Source of the DNA: Nanobdellati archaeon
GTDB lineage: Archaea; Nanobdellota; Nanobdellia; UBA10117
Reading direction: 5' to 3'
Length of the DNA: 54,889 nt
Assembly: GCA_018304345.1 (NCBI GenBank)
Contig: JAGVWI010000003.1
Coordinates: 1 to 54,889, forward strand
Position numbers and translations under genes: made by a program. Shown one piece after another: positions 16,599-25,205 of the stretch; the first letter of the stretch is position 1, and every line of letters starts with the position of its first letter. The notes below the pieces were generated by a model, which saw nothing but the letters and a program-made list of their open reading frames with translations, searched no databases and was not told where the DNA came from.

Positions 16599-18116
16599 TC
16601 ATAATTTAGTTTTTCTAAGAAACTCTAAATCTTGACTAAATAATTGTCTGATATCTGAAATGTCTTCTTTTAGCATAAATAATCTGCTGATACCTATTCC
16701 CCACGCCAATACTGGTGCATCAATACCCAGAGGTCTTGTAACTTCTGGACGCAAAATTCCTGCTCCTAATATCTCTACCCATTTTTTTAATTTTGGATGC
16801 CATACTGATGCTTCTACACTTGGTTCTGTAAATGGAAAATAACCTGGTTTGAATTTTACTTTGTCTGAACCGGTAAATTTTTTAGCAAAATTTTCTAACA
16901 AACCTAATAAGGTTTGGAAGTCTGCATCATCACTTATAACAATTCCTTCGCACTGATCAAATTCTGCTAAATGAGTAGCATCAACTTTTTCTGGTCTAAA
17001 TACTCTGCTAATAGCAAAATATGCTCCAGGGATTTTTAGATCTTTGTTTGCTAATGTTCTTGCAGAAAGCGCAGTTCCCTGCGATCTCAAGATTAATCTT
17101 CCCGCAGTCTTTTCGTTGTAAGTATAATTCCAGCCGGTACTTCCTGACTTGCCTCCAATTTCGTGGGTATTTTTTATATTTTTTATCAAATCTTCGTATT
17201 GTTCTACGTTACCATACTTGGGATTTTTTACAAAAAAGATATCGTGTATTCCTCTTGCAGGATGGTCTTGTGGCATAAATAATGCATCATTATTCCATAA
17301 TTCTGCTTCTACAAGCGGTCCTGTCATTTCCTGAAAGCCGAGACTTATTAGTTCTCTTTTTGCATCATCAAGAAACGCACGATAAACTTGCTTTTTTCCA
17401 CCATAGATTTTCGGAGTTTGGGTTTCCACATCATACCTTCTGAAAGTATATGTATCGTGATTTTTTATTATTTCAGTTGTGAGTTGTCCAACTCGCATTC
17501 CTGATGGTATAGCTGATATTACCCTTTTTGCAGTTTCGTTTATAGAGAAGGTTCTTATTTTCTTTTCTGATAGTTTTGCTAAACCTCTTTTGTTGAGATT
17601 ATCAAATGCTGACTTTTCTTCTGCTAGTAAATTATCTCTTTCGCCTTTTGCAAGCTTAAGTAATAATTTTTCTTCAGGGGTTTCAGTCTCTAATAAATTT
17701 TTACCATAATCTGTAAGTTTTACAACTCCATTTTCTATATCTATAAAATTATATTTTTTTCCATAACCTATGGCTGCGGTAGTTTCTTGTTTACTTAAAT
17801 TAGTTTTTTCTGCAATCTCATCGAAGTGTAATGGTTTTTCTGCCAGTTTCAGAACTTTGTATAATCTTCTTTCAGGAAGAGAATCTTTAGCGTCTTTTTC
17901 TCCGAGTTCAGTTAGAGCGTATAATGGGCTAGTTTTTTCTTCTATTTGGATTAACCCTTTATTTTGAAGCCAAAGAGCTGCACGCGATATTGCTCTTTCT
18001 TGAAGCATAGTTTGTTTTGCAAGTTCTTCAGTTGTAGCTGGCTTTTTAGTTAAAGCCTTTAGCACTACGATTTCGGCATCTTGTAAGGCTTCAGCTATTT
18101 TTTGTATGTCCGTCAT
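16599..18116 (-). CDS. pheS: Phenylalanyl-tRNA synthetase alpha subunit
   Basis: The 505-residue protein is the archaeal/eukaryotic form. The first about 200 residues contain several winged-helix DNA/RNA-binding units, for example KALTKKPATTEELAKQT and EIAEKTNLSKQETTAAIGYGKK. The class II core has MTGPLVEAELWNNDALFMPQDHPARGIHD (motif 2 region), YFAISRVFRPEKVDATHLAEFDQCEG, and GAGILRPEVTRPLG...WGIGISRLFML (motif 3). The beta subunit is encoded far away at 50282, so the pair is split as in many archaea. Confidence 0.96.
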   Translation of the reverse strand: MTDIQKIAEALQDAEIVVLKALTKKPATTEELAKQTMLQERAISRAALWLQNKGLIQIEEKTSPLYALTELGEKDAKDSLPERRLYKVLKLAEKPLHFDEIAEKTNLSKQETTAAIGYGKKYNFIDIENGVVKLTDYGKNLLETETPEEKLLLKLAKGERDNLLAEEKSAFDNLNKRGLAKLSEKKIRTFSINETAKRVISAIPSGMRVGQLTTEIIKNHDTYTFRRYDVETQTPKIYGGKKQVYRAFLDDAKRELISLGFQEMTGPLVEAELWNNDALFMPQDHPARGIHDIFFVKNPKYGNVEQYEDLIKNIKNTHEIGGKSGSTGWNYTYNEKTAGRLILRSQGTALSARTLANKDLKIPGAYFAISRVFRPEKVDATHLAEFDQCEGIVISDDADFQTLLGLLENFAKKFTGSDKVKFKPGYFPFTEPSVEASVWHPKLKKWVEILGAGILRPEVTRPLGIDAPVLAWGIGISRLFMLKEDISDIRQLFSQDLEFLRKTKL

Positions 18117-18151
18117 CCCAAAATTAAGTTATGTTATTATAAAAATCTTAG

Positions 18152-18225
18152 TGGGCCCGGGGAGATTTGAACTTCCGACCTCTGCCTTATCAGAGCAGCG
18201 CTCTACCGGGCTAAGCTACGGACCC
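18152..18225 (-). tRNA. tRNA-Ile (GAU), no intron
   Basis: A 74-base cloverleaf: acceptor GGGTCCG/CGGGCCC with discriminator A, D-arm GCTT/GAGC, anticodon stem CTGCT/GGCAG with loop CTGATAA (anticodon GAT), variable AGGTC, and T-loop TTCAAAT. CCA is not encoded. The T-stem GGAAG/CTCCC has an A-C mismatch at its middle pair, unusual for a functional tRNA. A TTAAAAA stretch upstream near 18250 may be the promoter. Confidence 0.93.
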
Positions 18226-18274
18226 TTGGTTTTAGTTTTATCAAGGCGTTTTTAAGTTTAGCGTATGTAATGTA

Positions 18275-18376
18275 TGGACCGAGCGAGACTTTCAAGCAGG
18301 AGCCTACTCCTGTCATTTTGAACTCGCGGCCTCTTCGTTGCGAACGAAGCGTTCTGCCGGACTGAACTATCGGCCC
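18275..18376 (-). tRNA. tRNA-Ala (CGC) with a 28-base T-loop intron
   Basis: The acceptor GGGCCGA/TCGGTCC, D-arm GTTC/GAAC and anticodon stem CTTCG/CGAAG close the loop TTCGCAA (anticodon CGC). The T-stem GCGAG/CTCGC is perfect but the T-loop has 35 bases instead of seven. Removing 28 bases (18289-18316) leaves TTCAAAT, the same T-loop as tRNA-Ile. TTCAA/TTGAA forms a central helix, AGT a 3-base bulge on the 3' side, and CAGGAG-TAGG-CTCCTG the intron hairpin: a bulge-helix-bulge-like splice site between positions 59 and 60. The boundary may be one base different. A TATA-like TTATATAATC lies just upstream (18384-18395). Confidence 0.93.
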
Positions 18377-18420
18377 ATAATAAAGATTATATAATTGCTG
18401 TTTTAAAGGCTACTCATACT

Positions 18421-19224
18421 ATGACAGACAGAATTATCTTCTTAGGGACTGGCGGCGGACGAATCGTTTTAGCGAATCAATTTGCTGCTACTGGTGGTTT
18501 TGTTATCCAAACAGAAGGTAAGCAAATATGGATAGATCCGGGTCCAGGAGCATTAGTAAGAGCAAAGCAATTCGGAGTCAGACCTAAAAATACAGATATA
18601 ATTTATGTTTCACATCATCATTTAGATCACGCTAATGATTTGAACGCTCTGATAGATGTAATGACTCTTGGTGGCATATACAAAAAAGGTATTTTGATTT
18701 CAACGCCTACAACTATAGATGGCACTGGCGACGATGGTCCAATTTTATTGAAATACTATAGAAAGTTTTTAGATGAAGTGCATGTTGTAAAAACTGGTGA
18801 TATAGTAAATATGAAAAATCTAAGATTTACTGCAACACCCATACAGCACGATGTTGAATACGGAAGTGGACTGAAATTAGAAACCCCAAAATTTACATTG
18901 TCTTATGTTGGTAACTCTGCTCCGATTATTGATGAATTAGCAAAAGCTCATTTGGGTGCAGATATTCTGATAATGGATGTTTTAAAGCCAGGCAACCAAA
19001 AATGGAAGACACATTTTTGCACTCAAGATGCAATTGATTTGACACAAAAAGTCAAGCCACAGCTATCTGTTTTAACACATTTTGGAGCTAAAATGATACG
19101 CGAGAATCCAGTTTATGAAGCGAGAGAAGTACAAAAACAAACAAATATTAGAACTATCGCTGCGCAAGATGGTATGAGAATAGATTTAGAAGGATTCAAA
19201 AACGTTCAAAAAAAGGCTACCTAA
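18421..19224 (+). CDS. Metallo-beta-lactamase-fold hydrolase
   Basis: The 267-residue protein shows the MBL zinc motif SHHHLDH (His65, His67, Asp69, His70), an early FLGTGGG strand, a later histidine in IQHDVEYG and the strand LTHFGAK. The fold includes RNase Z, lactonases and nucleases. The GTGGG opening resembles the RNase Z-like branch, but the tRNA-binding exosite is not evident, so I leave the substrate open. It lies divergently from the tRNA pair and just upstream of valS. Confidence 0.88.
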   Translation: MTDRIIFLGTGGGRIVLANQFAATGGFVIQTEGKQIWIDPGPGALVRAKQFGVRPKNTDIIYVSHHHLDHANDLNALIDVMTLGGIYKKGILISTPTTIDGTGDDGPILLKYYRKFLDEVHVVKTGDIVNMKNLRFTATPIQHDVEYGSGLKLETPKFTLSYVGNSAPIIDELAKAHLGADILIMDVLKPGNQKWKTHFCTQDAIDLTQKVKPQLSVLTHFGAKMIRENPVYEAREVQKQTNIRTIAAQDGMRIDLEGFKNVQKKAT

Positions 19225-19255
19225 GTCTTAAAAATACGTAAATCTTGATAGATAT

Positions 19256-21595
19256 ATGTTAGAACAAAGACCAGATTTCAAGAAATTAGAAAATAAATGG
19301 CAGGATTACTGGCTTAAGAATAAAATTTACAAATTTGACAATAAACTAAAGAAAAAAGTTTATTCTATTGATTCCCCGCCGCCAACACTTTCTGCAAAGA
19401 GTACGCATATCGGACACGCAATGAGTTATACTCAGTTTGATTTTATTGGCCGATACAAAAGATTGATTGGCTACAATGTTTTTTTGCCAATGGGAATTGA
19501 CGACAACGGTTTACCAACAGAAAGATATGTTGAAAAGAAATTGAATATAAATTCTAGATTTGTTCCGCGAGATGAATTCAATAAAATTGTTATGAAAGAA
19601 CTTCCAGAAGCGAGAGAAAAGATGAAAGAAATTTTTATACGGCTGGGAGAAAGCTATGACTGGGATCTTGAATATTATACCATTTCAAAAGACTCGCAAA
19701 GAGCTGCGCAATTATCATTCTTAGATTTATACAAAAAAAAGTTGCTGAGTCGCAGGGAAGAACCAACAATATGGTGTATTAGATGCGGAACTGCAACAGC
19801 GCAAGCAGATATAGAACCAATTGAACGCAAAACAAAATTAAATTATATTGATTTTGAAATTAAAGGCGGCGGAACGATACAAATTGCTACAACGAGACCT
19901 GAATTATTGCCTGCGTGTGTTGGTATTTTTGTAAATCCAAAAGATAAAAGATATACAAAATACATAGGCAAAAAAGCTAGTGTGCCTTTGTTTGGTAGAG
20001 AAATTCCAATATTGAAAGACGATAAGGCTGATCCAAACTTTGGAACTGGCGCGGTAATGATTTGCACTTTTGGTGATGTAACCGATATAGGTTGGTGGAA
20101 GAAGCACAAATTACCATTGAGAATAATAATAAACGAGCACGGAATATTAAATGAAAATGCAGGAGATTACGCGGGATTAAAATTACAAGAGGCCAAAGAA
20201 AAAATACTGCAAGATATTGGAAAGAAACTAATCAAGCAGGAAGATATAACGCAGCAAGTTAGTACTTGCTGGAGATGTGCAACACCTGTTGAGTTCATAG
20301 TTACAAAACAATGGATGATAAAGTTACTTGGAAATAAAAAAGATTTCTTAAAACGTGCGAAGCAGCTTAATTGGATTCCAAAATACTATCAAGAAAGATA
20401 TAACCAATGGGTTGAAAATCTAAGCTGGGATTGGATTATTTCAAGACAAAGACATTTTGGAGTTCCACTGCCAGTTTGGTACGATAAAAAAGGAAATGTA
20501 ATTCTACCAAAAGAAAATGAGTTACCCGTAGAACCTCTTACAGATACGCCAAAAGGTTATAAAAAAGACGAATTGACTCCAGAAACAGATGTTCTTGATA
20601 CTTGGATGACATCTTCTCTTACACCAGAATTTGCATTAGGCTGGGGTAAGAAAAATAATTTGATGAAGCACTTTCCAATGGATTTAAGACCACAGGCACA
20701 CGATATAATTAGAACGTGGGCGTTTTATACAATTGTAAAAGCTCATTATCATTTTGGTAAACTTCCCTGGAAAAACATAATGGTTTCAGGACATTTGCTT
20801 GATTCAAAAGGAAGAAAAATGTCAAAAAGTTTAGGAAATGTAATTGAGCCGGAAGAAATATTAGGTAAATACGGCGCTGATGCTTGGAGATACTTTGTAT
20901 CAACTGTAGATATTGGGAGTGATTTAAGTTTTCAAGAAAAAGAAATACTAAGAGGACAAAAATTAGTTACAAAACTTTGGAATGTTGCAAGATTTGCAGA
21001 AGGTAAAATCAAAAAAGGAAAATCTTCTAACGTGATTGACAAATGGATACTTTCAAGATTAAGCGAAGTTACAAAAGAATACAAACAAAAATTTGATAAC
21101 TACGATCCTATAAATGCGAGACGAGTTTTGGAAGACTTTTTCTGGCACGAATTCTGTGATTATTATATAGAGATGATAAAATACAGACTTTACGGGCAGA
21201 ACAAAAAAGATAAATCAGAAGCTGAAGGAACGCTTTACACAAGTTTGCTAACAATTTTGCAGTTGTGGTCGCCATTTATTCCACATATTACAGAAGAGTT
21301 ATATCAAGAATTATTTGAAAAGACTGAACGTATAAAATCAATTCATATTAGTCAATTACCTAAGGAGACTAAAATAGATAAAAAGTCCATATCTTGCGGT
21401 AATTTAGCTGTAACTATAATTGGCGAAATACGAAAATGGAAATCAGAGAAAAATATGAGTATGGGCGCAGAAGTAGATAAGTTAGTCTTATGGTACGATA
21501 ATATTAATTCTATAAAAAATATAAAAAATGAAATTATGTCAACGATGAGAATCAAAGATTTAGAATTTAAGAAAGGTTCATTAAAAATACTGTAG
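19256..21595 (+). CDS. valS: Valyl-tRNA synthetase
   Basis: This class Ia synthetase has 779 residues, compact compared with common 850-900-residue members. SPPPTLSAKSTHIGH contains HIGH (51-54). A zinc-like WCIRCGTATAQADIEP block, the editing-domain ATTRPE motif, SWDWIISRQRHFGVPLP, DTWMTSSLTPEF (valine-type) and GRKMSKSLGNVI (KMSKS near 521) follow. The C-terminal coiled arm appears shortened. A TATA-like stretch precedes the ATG. Confidence 0.96.
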   Translation: MLEQRPDFKKLENKWQDYWLKNKIYKFDNKLKKKVYSIDSPPPTLSAKSTHIGHAMSYTQFDFIGRYKRLIGYNVFLPMGIDDNGLPTERYVEKKLNINSRFVPRDEFNKIVMKELPEAREKMKEIFIRLGESYDWDLEYYTISKDSQRAAQLSFLDLYKKKLLSRREEPTIWCIRCGTATAQADIEPIERKTKLNYIDFEIKGGGTIQIATTRPELLPACVGIFVNPKDKRYTKYIGKKASVPLFGREIPILKDDKADPNFGTGAVMICTFGDVTDIGWWKKHKLPLRIIINEHGILNENAGDYAGLKLQEAKEKILQDIGKKLIKQEDITQQVSTCWRCATPVEFIVTKQWMIKLLGNKKDFLKRAKQLNWIPKYYQERYNQWVENLSWDWIISRQRHFGVPLPVWYDKKGNVILPKENELPVEPLTDTPKGYKKDELTPETDVLDTWMTSSLTPEFALGWGKKNNLMKHFPMDLRPQAHDIIRTWAFYTIVKAHYHFGKLPWKNIMVSGHLLDSKGRKMSKSLGNVIEPEEILGKYGADAWRYFVSTVDIGSDLSFQEKEILRGQKLVTKLWNVARFAEGKIKKGKSSNVIDKWILSRLSEVTKEYKQKFDNYDPINARRVLEDFFWHEFCDYYIEMIKYRLYGQNKKDKSEAEGTLYTSLLTILQLWSPFIPHITEELYQELFEKTERIKSIHISQLPKETKIDKKSISCGNLAVTIIGEIRKWKSEKNMSMGAEVDKLVLWYDNINSIKNIKNEIMSTMRIKDLEFKKGSLKIL

Positions 21596-21631
21596 CAGTG
21601 CGTTTAAAAACGTCATTCTGTATATGCTAAT

Positions 21632-22741
21632 ATGACAGATCAAAATGATAAACAAAGCAAAATAGCAAAACTGAAGTTGCTTAGGATAGTCAGAGATCTC
21701 TCAAAAAAACGAGCGAGGCATACCGAATTTATTACGGTATACATACCTGCCGGTTATAATATTCAAGGTACTATAGATCAAATATCAAGTGAATTAGGTA
21801 CAGCTAGAAATATCAAAACAACAAGTACTAGAAAAAATGTTACGGGTGCATTAGAAAAAATGCTACAGACGCTTAGACTTTACAAGAGAACTCCAGAACA
21901 CGGACTTGCAATTTTCTCTGGAAATATTTCCGAACGTGAAGGACAAATGGATTTTAAAGTTTGGGAAATTGAACCGCCAGAAGACCTGCGCGTAAAGATG
22001 TACAAATGCGATCAGGTATTTTATCTTGAACCATTGATGGAGCAAATTGAAACCAAAATAGTTTATGGACTTTTAGTTGTTGACAGAAGAGAAGCAAATT
22101 TAGCGTTTCTAAAAGGTAAACACATAATTCCAATAATGCGATTAGATTCTATGGTGCCTGGGAAATTTAGAGTTGGCGGACAATCTGCGCAGCGATTCGC
22201 CAGAACAATTGAAGGAATGGCAAAAGACTGGTACAAAAAAGTTGGCGATAAGGCTGTAAAATCATTTAATCCGCACGAAATTGCTGGTTTGATAGTCGGC
22301 GGTCCTGGTCCGACAAAAGAAGATTTTGTTAAGGGAGATTTTTTGTCAACAGATTTGAAAAATAAAGTTATAGCAGTAAAAAATATCGGTTATACGGACG
22401 AATACGGACTAAAAGAATTAGTTGAAAAATCTGAAGATGTTTTGAAAGAATCTGAAGCGATGTTAGAAAAGAAAGCTGTTGAAAAAGTTCTTACTTTACT
22501 TGCAACCAGAAAAGAATTAGTTGCAAAAGGCGAAGAAAATGTAAAGCGTGCGCTTGAAATGGGTGCAGTTGAAGAGTTAATAATATCTGAATCACTTGAC
22601 GAGAGCATATTTGACCAAATGATTGACAAAGCGCACGAAACTGGAGCAGATGTAATCATAGTTACAAATAGAACACAAGAAGGAAAACAAATAGAATCTC
22701 TTGGCAAAGCCGCAGCAATATTAAGATATGCACTTGCCTAA
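21632..22741 (+). CDS. prf1: Peptide chain release factor aRF1
   Basis: aRF1 reads all three stop codons and triggers release. The 369-residue protein has three domains: stop-codon recognition with NIKT (60-63) and YKCDQVF (the YxCxxxF motif, near 124), the GGQ domain with RVGGQSAQRFAR (GGQ near 181), and the L7Ae-like third domain. The usual NIKS is NIKT here, in the loop that contacts the first stop base. Genes in this window end in TAA, TAG and TGA, so the standard set is in use. The TATA-like CGTTTAAAAACG about 30 bases upstream suits a leaderless start. Confidence 0.95.
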   Translation: MTDQNDKQSKIAKLKLLRIVRDLSKKRARHTEFITVYIPAGYNIQGTIDQISSELGTARNIKTTSTRKNVTGALEKMLQTLRLYKRTPEHGLAIFSGNISEREGQMDFKVWEIEPPEDLRVKMYKCDQVFYLEPLMEQIETKIVYGLLVVDRREANLAFLKGKHIIPIMRLDSMVPGKFRVGGQSAQRFARTIEGMAKDWYKKVGDKAVKSFNPHEIAGLIVGGPGPTKEDFVKGDFLSTDLKNKVIAVKNIGYTDEYGLKELVEKSEDVLKESEAMLEKKAVEKVLTLLATRKELVAKGEENVKRALEMGAVEELIISESLDESIFDQMIDKAHETGADVIIVTNRTQEGKQIESLGKAAAILRYALA

Positions 22742-22779
22742 ATAAGTAAAACATTAAACAGTTTCGTTAAAGACTAAGT

Positions 22780-23526
22780 TTAATGTGAAATGTGTTTTAT
22801 CGTTTTAATTAGGTATATATTCAACTCTTCAGTTTTTTTAAATCGAGTGTCTACTTTATCGAAATTTTGATTTAGCGATTTTTCTATAAAATGAGAAATT
22901 CTTTCATCCACTAATATTTCAGCTTTCTCTGTTGTATTCTTTTGAATAACACACCTTTCAAAAAAACCCCTTACATAATCAGGTAAACAAGCAATAACTT
23001 CTTTGTATGGCAAAGGTGGAAGCCTTTTTTCTTTTTCTATGTAAATGGCACAAGCTAAGCCTCTGAGAGTATACAAATACTTTTTACATGAATGCGATAT
23101 GCCGATTCCCAAGTATTTATAATAATTCTGCTTTGCCATCCTAATATAATGCTGTCTTAGAAATTCTAAAGAGCAACCCTCATCAAAATATTTTTTAAAT
23201 TGCTTCTTTATTGGAGAATCAATATAGGCTATAGGACTTCTTAGCCATTCAGCGATTTGTGGATTAGATTTGAGAGTAAGTTCGGCAAACTTCTTTATAT
23301 CCCAACTTTCAAGGTCTAATACATCTGTCGTAAGATTAATTTGTTGGGGGTGAGGATATAGTCCTAAATAATCATCTAACTTTCCAATGTGCATACATCT
23401 GATATCATAATCTGAATCTTCAGAAGCGAAACCCCAAGCTCGTGAGCCTGATTCGATAGCCCAGATTATTTTTACTTTATTTTTCTTTTCAGCTTCTCTT
23501 ATAAGTTTCATTATTTCTTTTTTCAT
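22780..23526 (-). CDS. RlaP/YcgL-type nucleotidyltransferase
   Basis: This polymerase-beta-fold nucleotidyltransferase has 248 residues. AIESGSRAWGFASEDSDYDIR (about 23-43) holds the GS signature and the DxD metal residues (Asp39, Asp41). The following QINLTTDVLDLESWDIKKFAELTLKSNPQIAEWLRSPI and the C-terminal helices match the COG3541-like family, sometimes found with RNA ligases. No ligase gene is nearby here. Its own substrate is unknown. Confidence 0.85.
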   Translation of the reverse strand: MKKEIMKLIREAEKKNKVKIIWAIESGSRAWGFASEDSDYDIRCMHIGKLDDYLGLYPHPQQINLTTDVLDLESWDIKKFAELTLKSNPQIAEWLRSPIAYIDSPIKKQFKKYFDEGCSLEFLRQHYIRMAKQNYYKYLGIGISHSCKKYLYTLRGLACAIYIEKEKRLPPLPYKEVIACLPDYVRGFFERCVIQKNTTEKAEILVDERISHFIEKSLNQNFDKVDTRFKKTEELNIYLIKTIKHISH

Positions 23527-23567
23527 TTTGTTATTCTTTGAACGATTTTCTCGTTTAATAATCTTCC

Positions 23568-23739
23568 TTACCCACCGTATAATCTAATCAATCCCAACCA
23601 CTTATTTTCTCCTAATTCTAGATTAACCCCCGCTCTTTCACAAGGAACTTCACTCGTAGTTGAATGGTTTTCTATAAAGTTATGCTGAATAACTAAGGCA
23701 TTTATCAATATGGGTTCTGGTGGCGCCTCCAATAATGAT
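23568..23739 (-). pseudogene. Relic of a DDE transposase C-terminus
   Basis: The minus strand is open before a stop at 23568-23570. The translated end contains LVIQHNFIENHST and then LELGENKWLGLIRL. This parallels the C-terminus of the intact transposase at 39367-40272, which has YYNFIRAHQ and LKLGVNKWLDLIKL at the same spacing. Upstream the match fades and no start or DDE residues remain, so it is a decayed fragment. It lies between the nucleotidyltransferase and aIF5A genes. Confidence 0.75.
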
Positions 23740-23871
23740 AGAATAATTAGGGTGGAAAGAAGGGCAAGAAATGAAAGCTGAAATTAAAGATAATAAATTG
23801 ATTGTTGAGAAAGATTAATTTTTTTTTACGTGAAATAACTCCATTTAACTTTACAGCTTGGCTGAGCAAAG
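23740..23871. other. Gene-poor stretch upstream of aIF5A
   Basis: No gene is supported here. A 15-codon open frame (23771-23818, MKAEIKDNKLIVEKD) looks like the beginning of a lost gene. The left part may still be decayed transposon sequence. Confidence 0.4.
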
Positions 23872-23880
23872 TTTATAAAG
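23872..23880 (+). promoter_or_regulatory. TATA box of the aIF5A gene
   Basis: TTTATAAAG is placed about 28 bases before the ATG at 23904, a textbook archaeal TATA box for a leaderless or nearly leaderless mRNA. It drives aIF5A and probably eL40 and dedA. Confidence 0.7.
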
Positions 23881-23903
23881 AAACAAGCTCGGTTTTGTAA
23901 ATT

Positions 23904-24308
23904 ATGGATATTAAACGAGAGGAAGTTAGCAAAAGTTCTATACGAGAAGGAAAGTATATACTAATTGATGATAGGCCTTTTGAAATAGTAGGTGCAGACT
24001 GGTCAGCCCCTGGAAAACACGGGCACGCTAAGTGTAGAATTACTGCAATGGATTTGCTAACGCATAACAAAAAACAAGTTGTTTATGCAGCTCATGATAA
24101 AATTGACTGCCCCGTAATTGACAGAAAAACAGCTCAAATTCTTTCGGTGCAGCAAACTAAAGCACAGGCGATGAATATGGAGACCTACGAAACTTTTGAG
24201 ATTGAAATACCAGAAAACTTAAAAGACCAGATAAAAGAAGGAGTAGATATAGTTTACTGGGATATTCTTGGTACAAAAGTAATTAAGCAAGTAAGGAGTA
24301 CTGATTAA
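23904..24308 (+). CDS. eif5A: Translation initiation factor aIF5A (hypusine-containing)
   Basis: aIF5A relieves ribosome stalling and needs a hypusine on one lysine. The 134-residue protein carries the modification loop SAPGKHGHAK with Lys38, followed by the S1-like C-terminal domain. The family pattern MDIKREEV at the start and the two-beta-barrel length agree. A TATA box lies about 28 bases upstream. eL40 follows two bases after the stop. Confidence 0.97.
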   Translation: MDIKREEVSKSSIREGKYILIDDRPFEIVGADWSAPGKHGHAKCRITAMDLLTHNKKQVVYAAHDKIDCPVIDRKTAQILSVQQTKAQAMNMETYETFEIEIPENLKDQIKEGVDIVYWDILGTKVIKQVRSTD

Positions 24309-24310
24309 CA

Positions 24311-24493
24311 ATGGCAAAAGTTCCGGAAGCAATGGCGAGATTATTTGGAAGAAAATGGGTTTGCAGAAGATGTAAAACCGTGATTAAAGGAGACTCCGGA
24401 AAAATTAGAGCAGGCGAAATACATTGTCCAAAGTGCGGACAAAGACATTTTAGACCAAAGTCAAAAGAAAAGAGAATACTAAAGGGTAAGTAA
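24311..24493 (+). CDS. rpl40e: 50S ribosomal protein eL40
   Basis: The 60-residue protein begins KVPEAMARLFGRKWVC and ends FRPKSKEKRILKGK, the eL40 pattern. A zinc ribbon is formed by Cys18, Cys21, Cys39 and Cys42. The spacing between the cysteine pairs is somewhat longer than in most euryarchaeal members, which may be lineage-specific. It is co-transcribed with aIF5A. Confidence 0.88.
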   Translation: MAKVPEAMARLFGRKWVCRRCKTVIKGDSGKIRAGEIHCPKCGQRHFRPKSKEKRILKGK

Positions 24494-24552
24494 TTAGATG
24501 GCAGCGCTTAAATGTCCACATTTAGCTGGTCATCTTTGGAGACTAAGTTAAG

Positions 24553-25173
24553 ATGGCTCTTGAAATACTAATTAATTATATTACTCAATTTATTTCTACT
24601 ATCGGATATGCTGGTATATTTGTCTTAATGACCTTGGAATCTATGATTGCTCCAATACCCTCTGAAGCAGTTATGCCATTCGCTGGTTTCTTGGTGGCAT
24701 CTGGAAGATTTAGTTTTTCTAATGTTATAATTATAAGTTCTATAGGTTCAATTGTCGGCTCATTAGTAAGTTATTATCTGGGTTATTTTGGCGGCCAGCC
24801 ACTAATTAAAAAATTTGGTAAATATCTTTTTTTGGAAGAACAGCATCTTGATTGGACAACTCATTTTTTTGAAAAATACGGAACCGCAACAATTTTTGTC
24901 AGTAGATTTATTCCCGTTGTAAGACACGTAATATCCATACCGGCAGGCTATGCTAAAATGGATATCGCGCAATTCGTAATCTATACTTTTATTGGAGCCA
25001 CATTATGGAACGGCTTTTTGACTTATGTTGGATTAAGATTAGGAGAAAATTGGGACATCATTAGGTCTTATACAGAGATTTTAGATATAGCTATAATTGG
25101 AGTTATCGTATTGGGACTAGCAGTTTGGATACTTTTACACTTTAGACGTAAAGCTGTTCACAAGACTGGCTAA
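24553..25173 (+). CDS. DedA-family membrane protein
   Basis: The 206-residue integral membrane protein carries the DedA (SNARE-associated) motifs: ESMIAPIPSEAVMPFAGFL near residue 29, and FEKYGTATIFVSRFIPVVRHVISIPAGYAKM with the conserved arginines. Recent work on the wider family supports lipid scramblase or polyprenyl-phosphate transport roles; which applies here is unknown. Predicted helices span the whole chain, with a final anchor at about 176-196. Confidence 0.9.
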   Translation: MALEILINYITQFISTIGYAGIFVLMTLESMIAPIPSEAVMPFAGFLVASGRFSFSNVIIISSIGSIVGSLVSYYLGYFGGQPLIKKFGKYLFLEEQHLDWTTHFFEKYGTATIFVSRFIPVVRHVISIPAGYAKMDIAQFVIYTFIGATLWNGFLTYVGLRLGENWDIIRSYTEILDIAIIGVIVLGLAVWILLHFRRKAVHKTG

Positions 25174-25205
25174 ATACTTTTATTTTAAGTTGATTTTGAA
25201 TAACT

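Noticed and set aside
18421-19224. RNase Z
   Set aside because: The MBL core fits, but no clear tRNA exosite is seen; the more general hydrolase call is safer.
23771-23818. 15-codon open frame upstream of aIF5A
   Set aside because: Too short and ends abruptly; at most the start of a lost gene.
24498-24551. 17-codon open frame before dedA (MAALKCPHLAGHLWRLS)
   Set aside because: Short, no promoter or family signal; likely chance within the operon gap.
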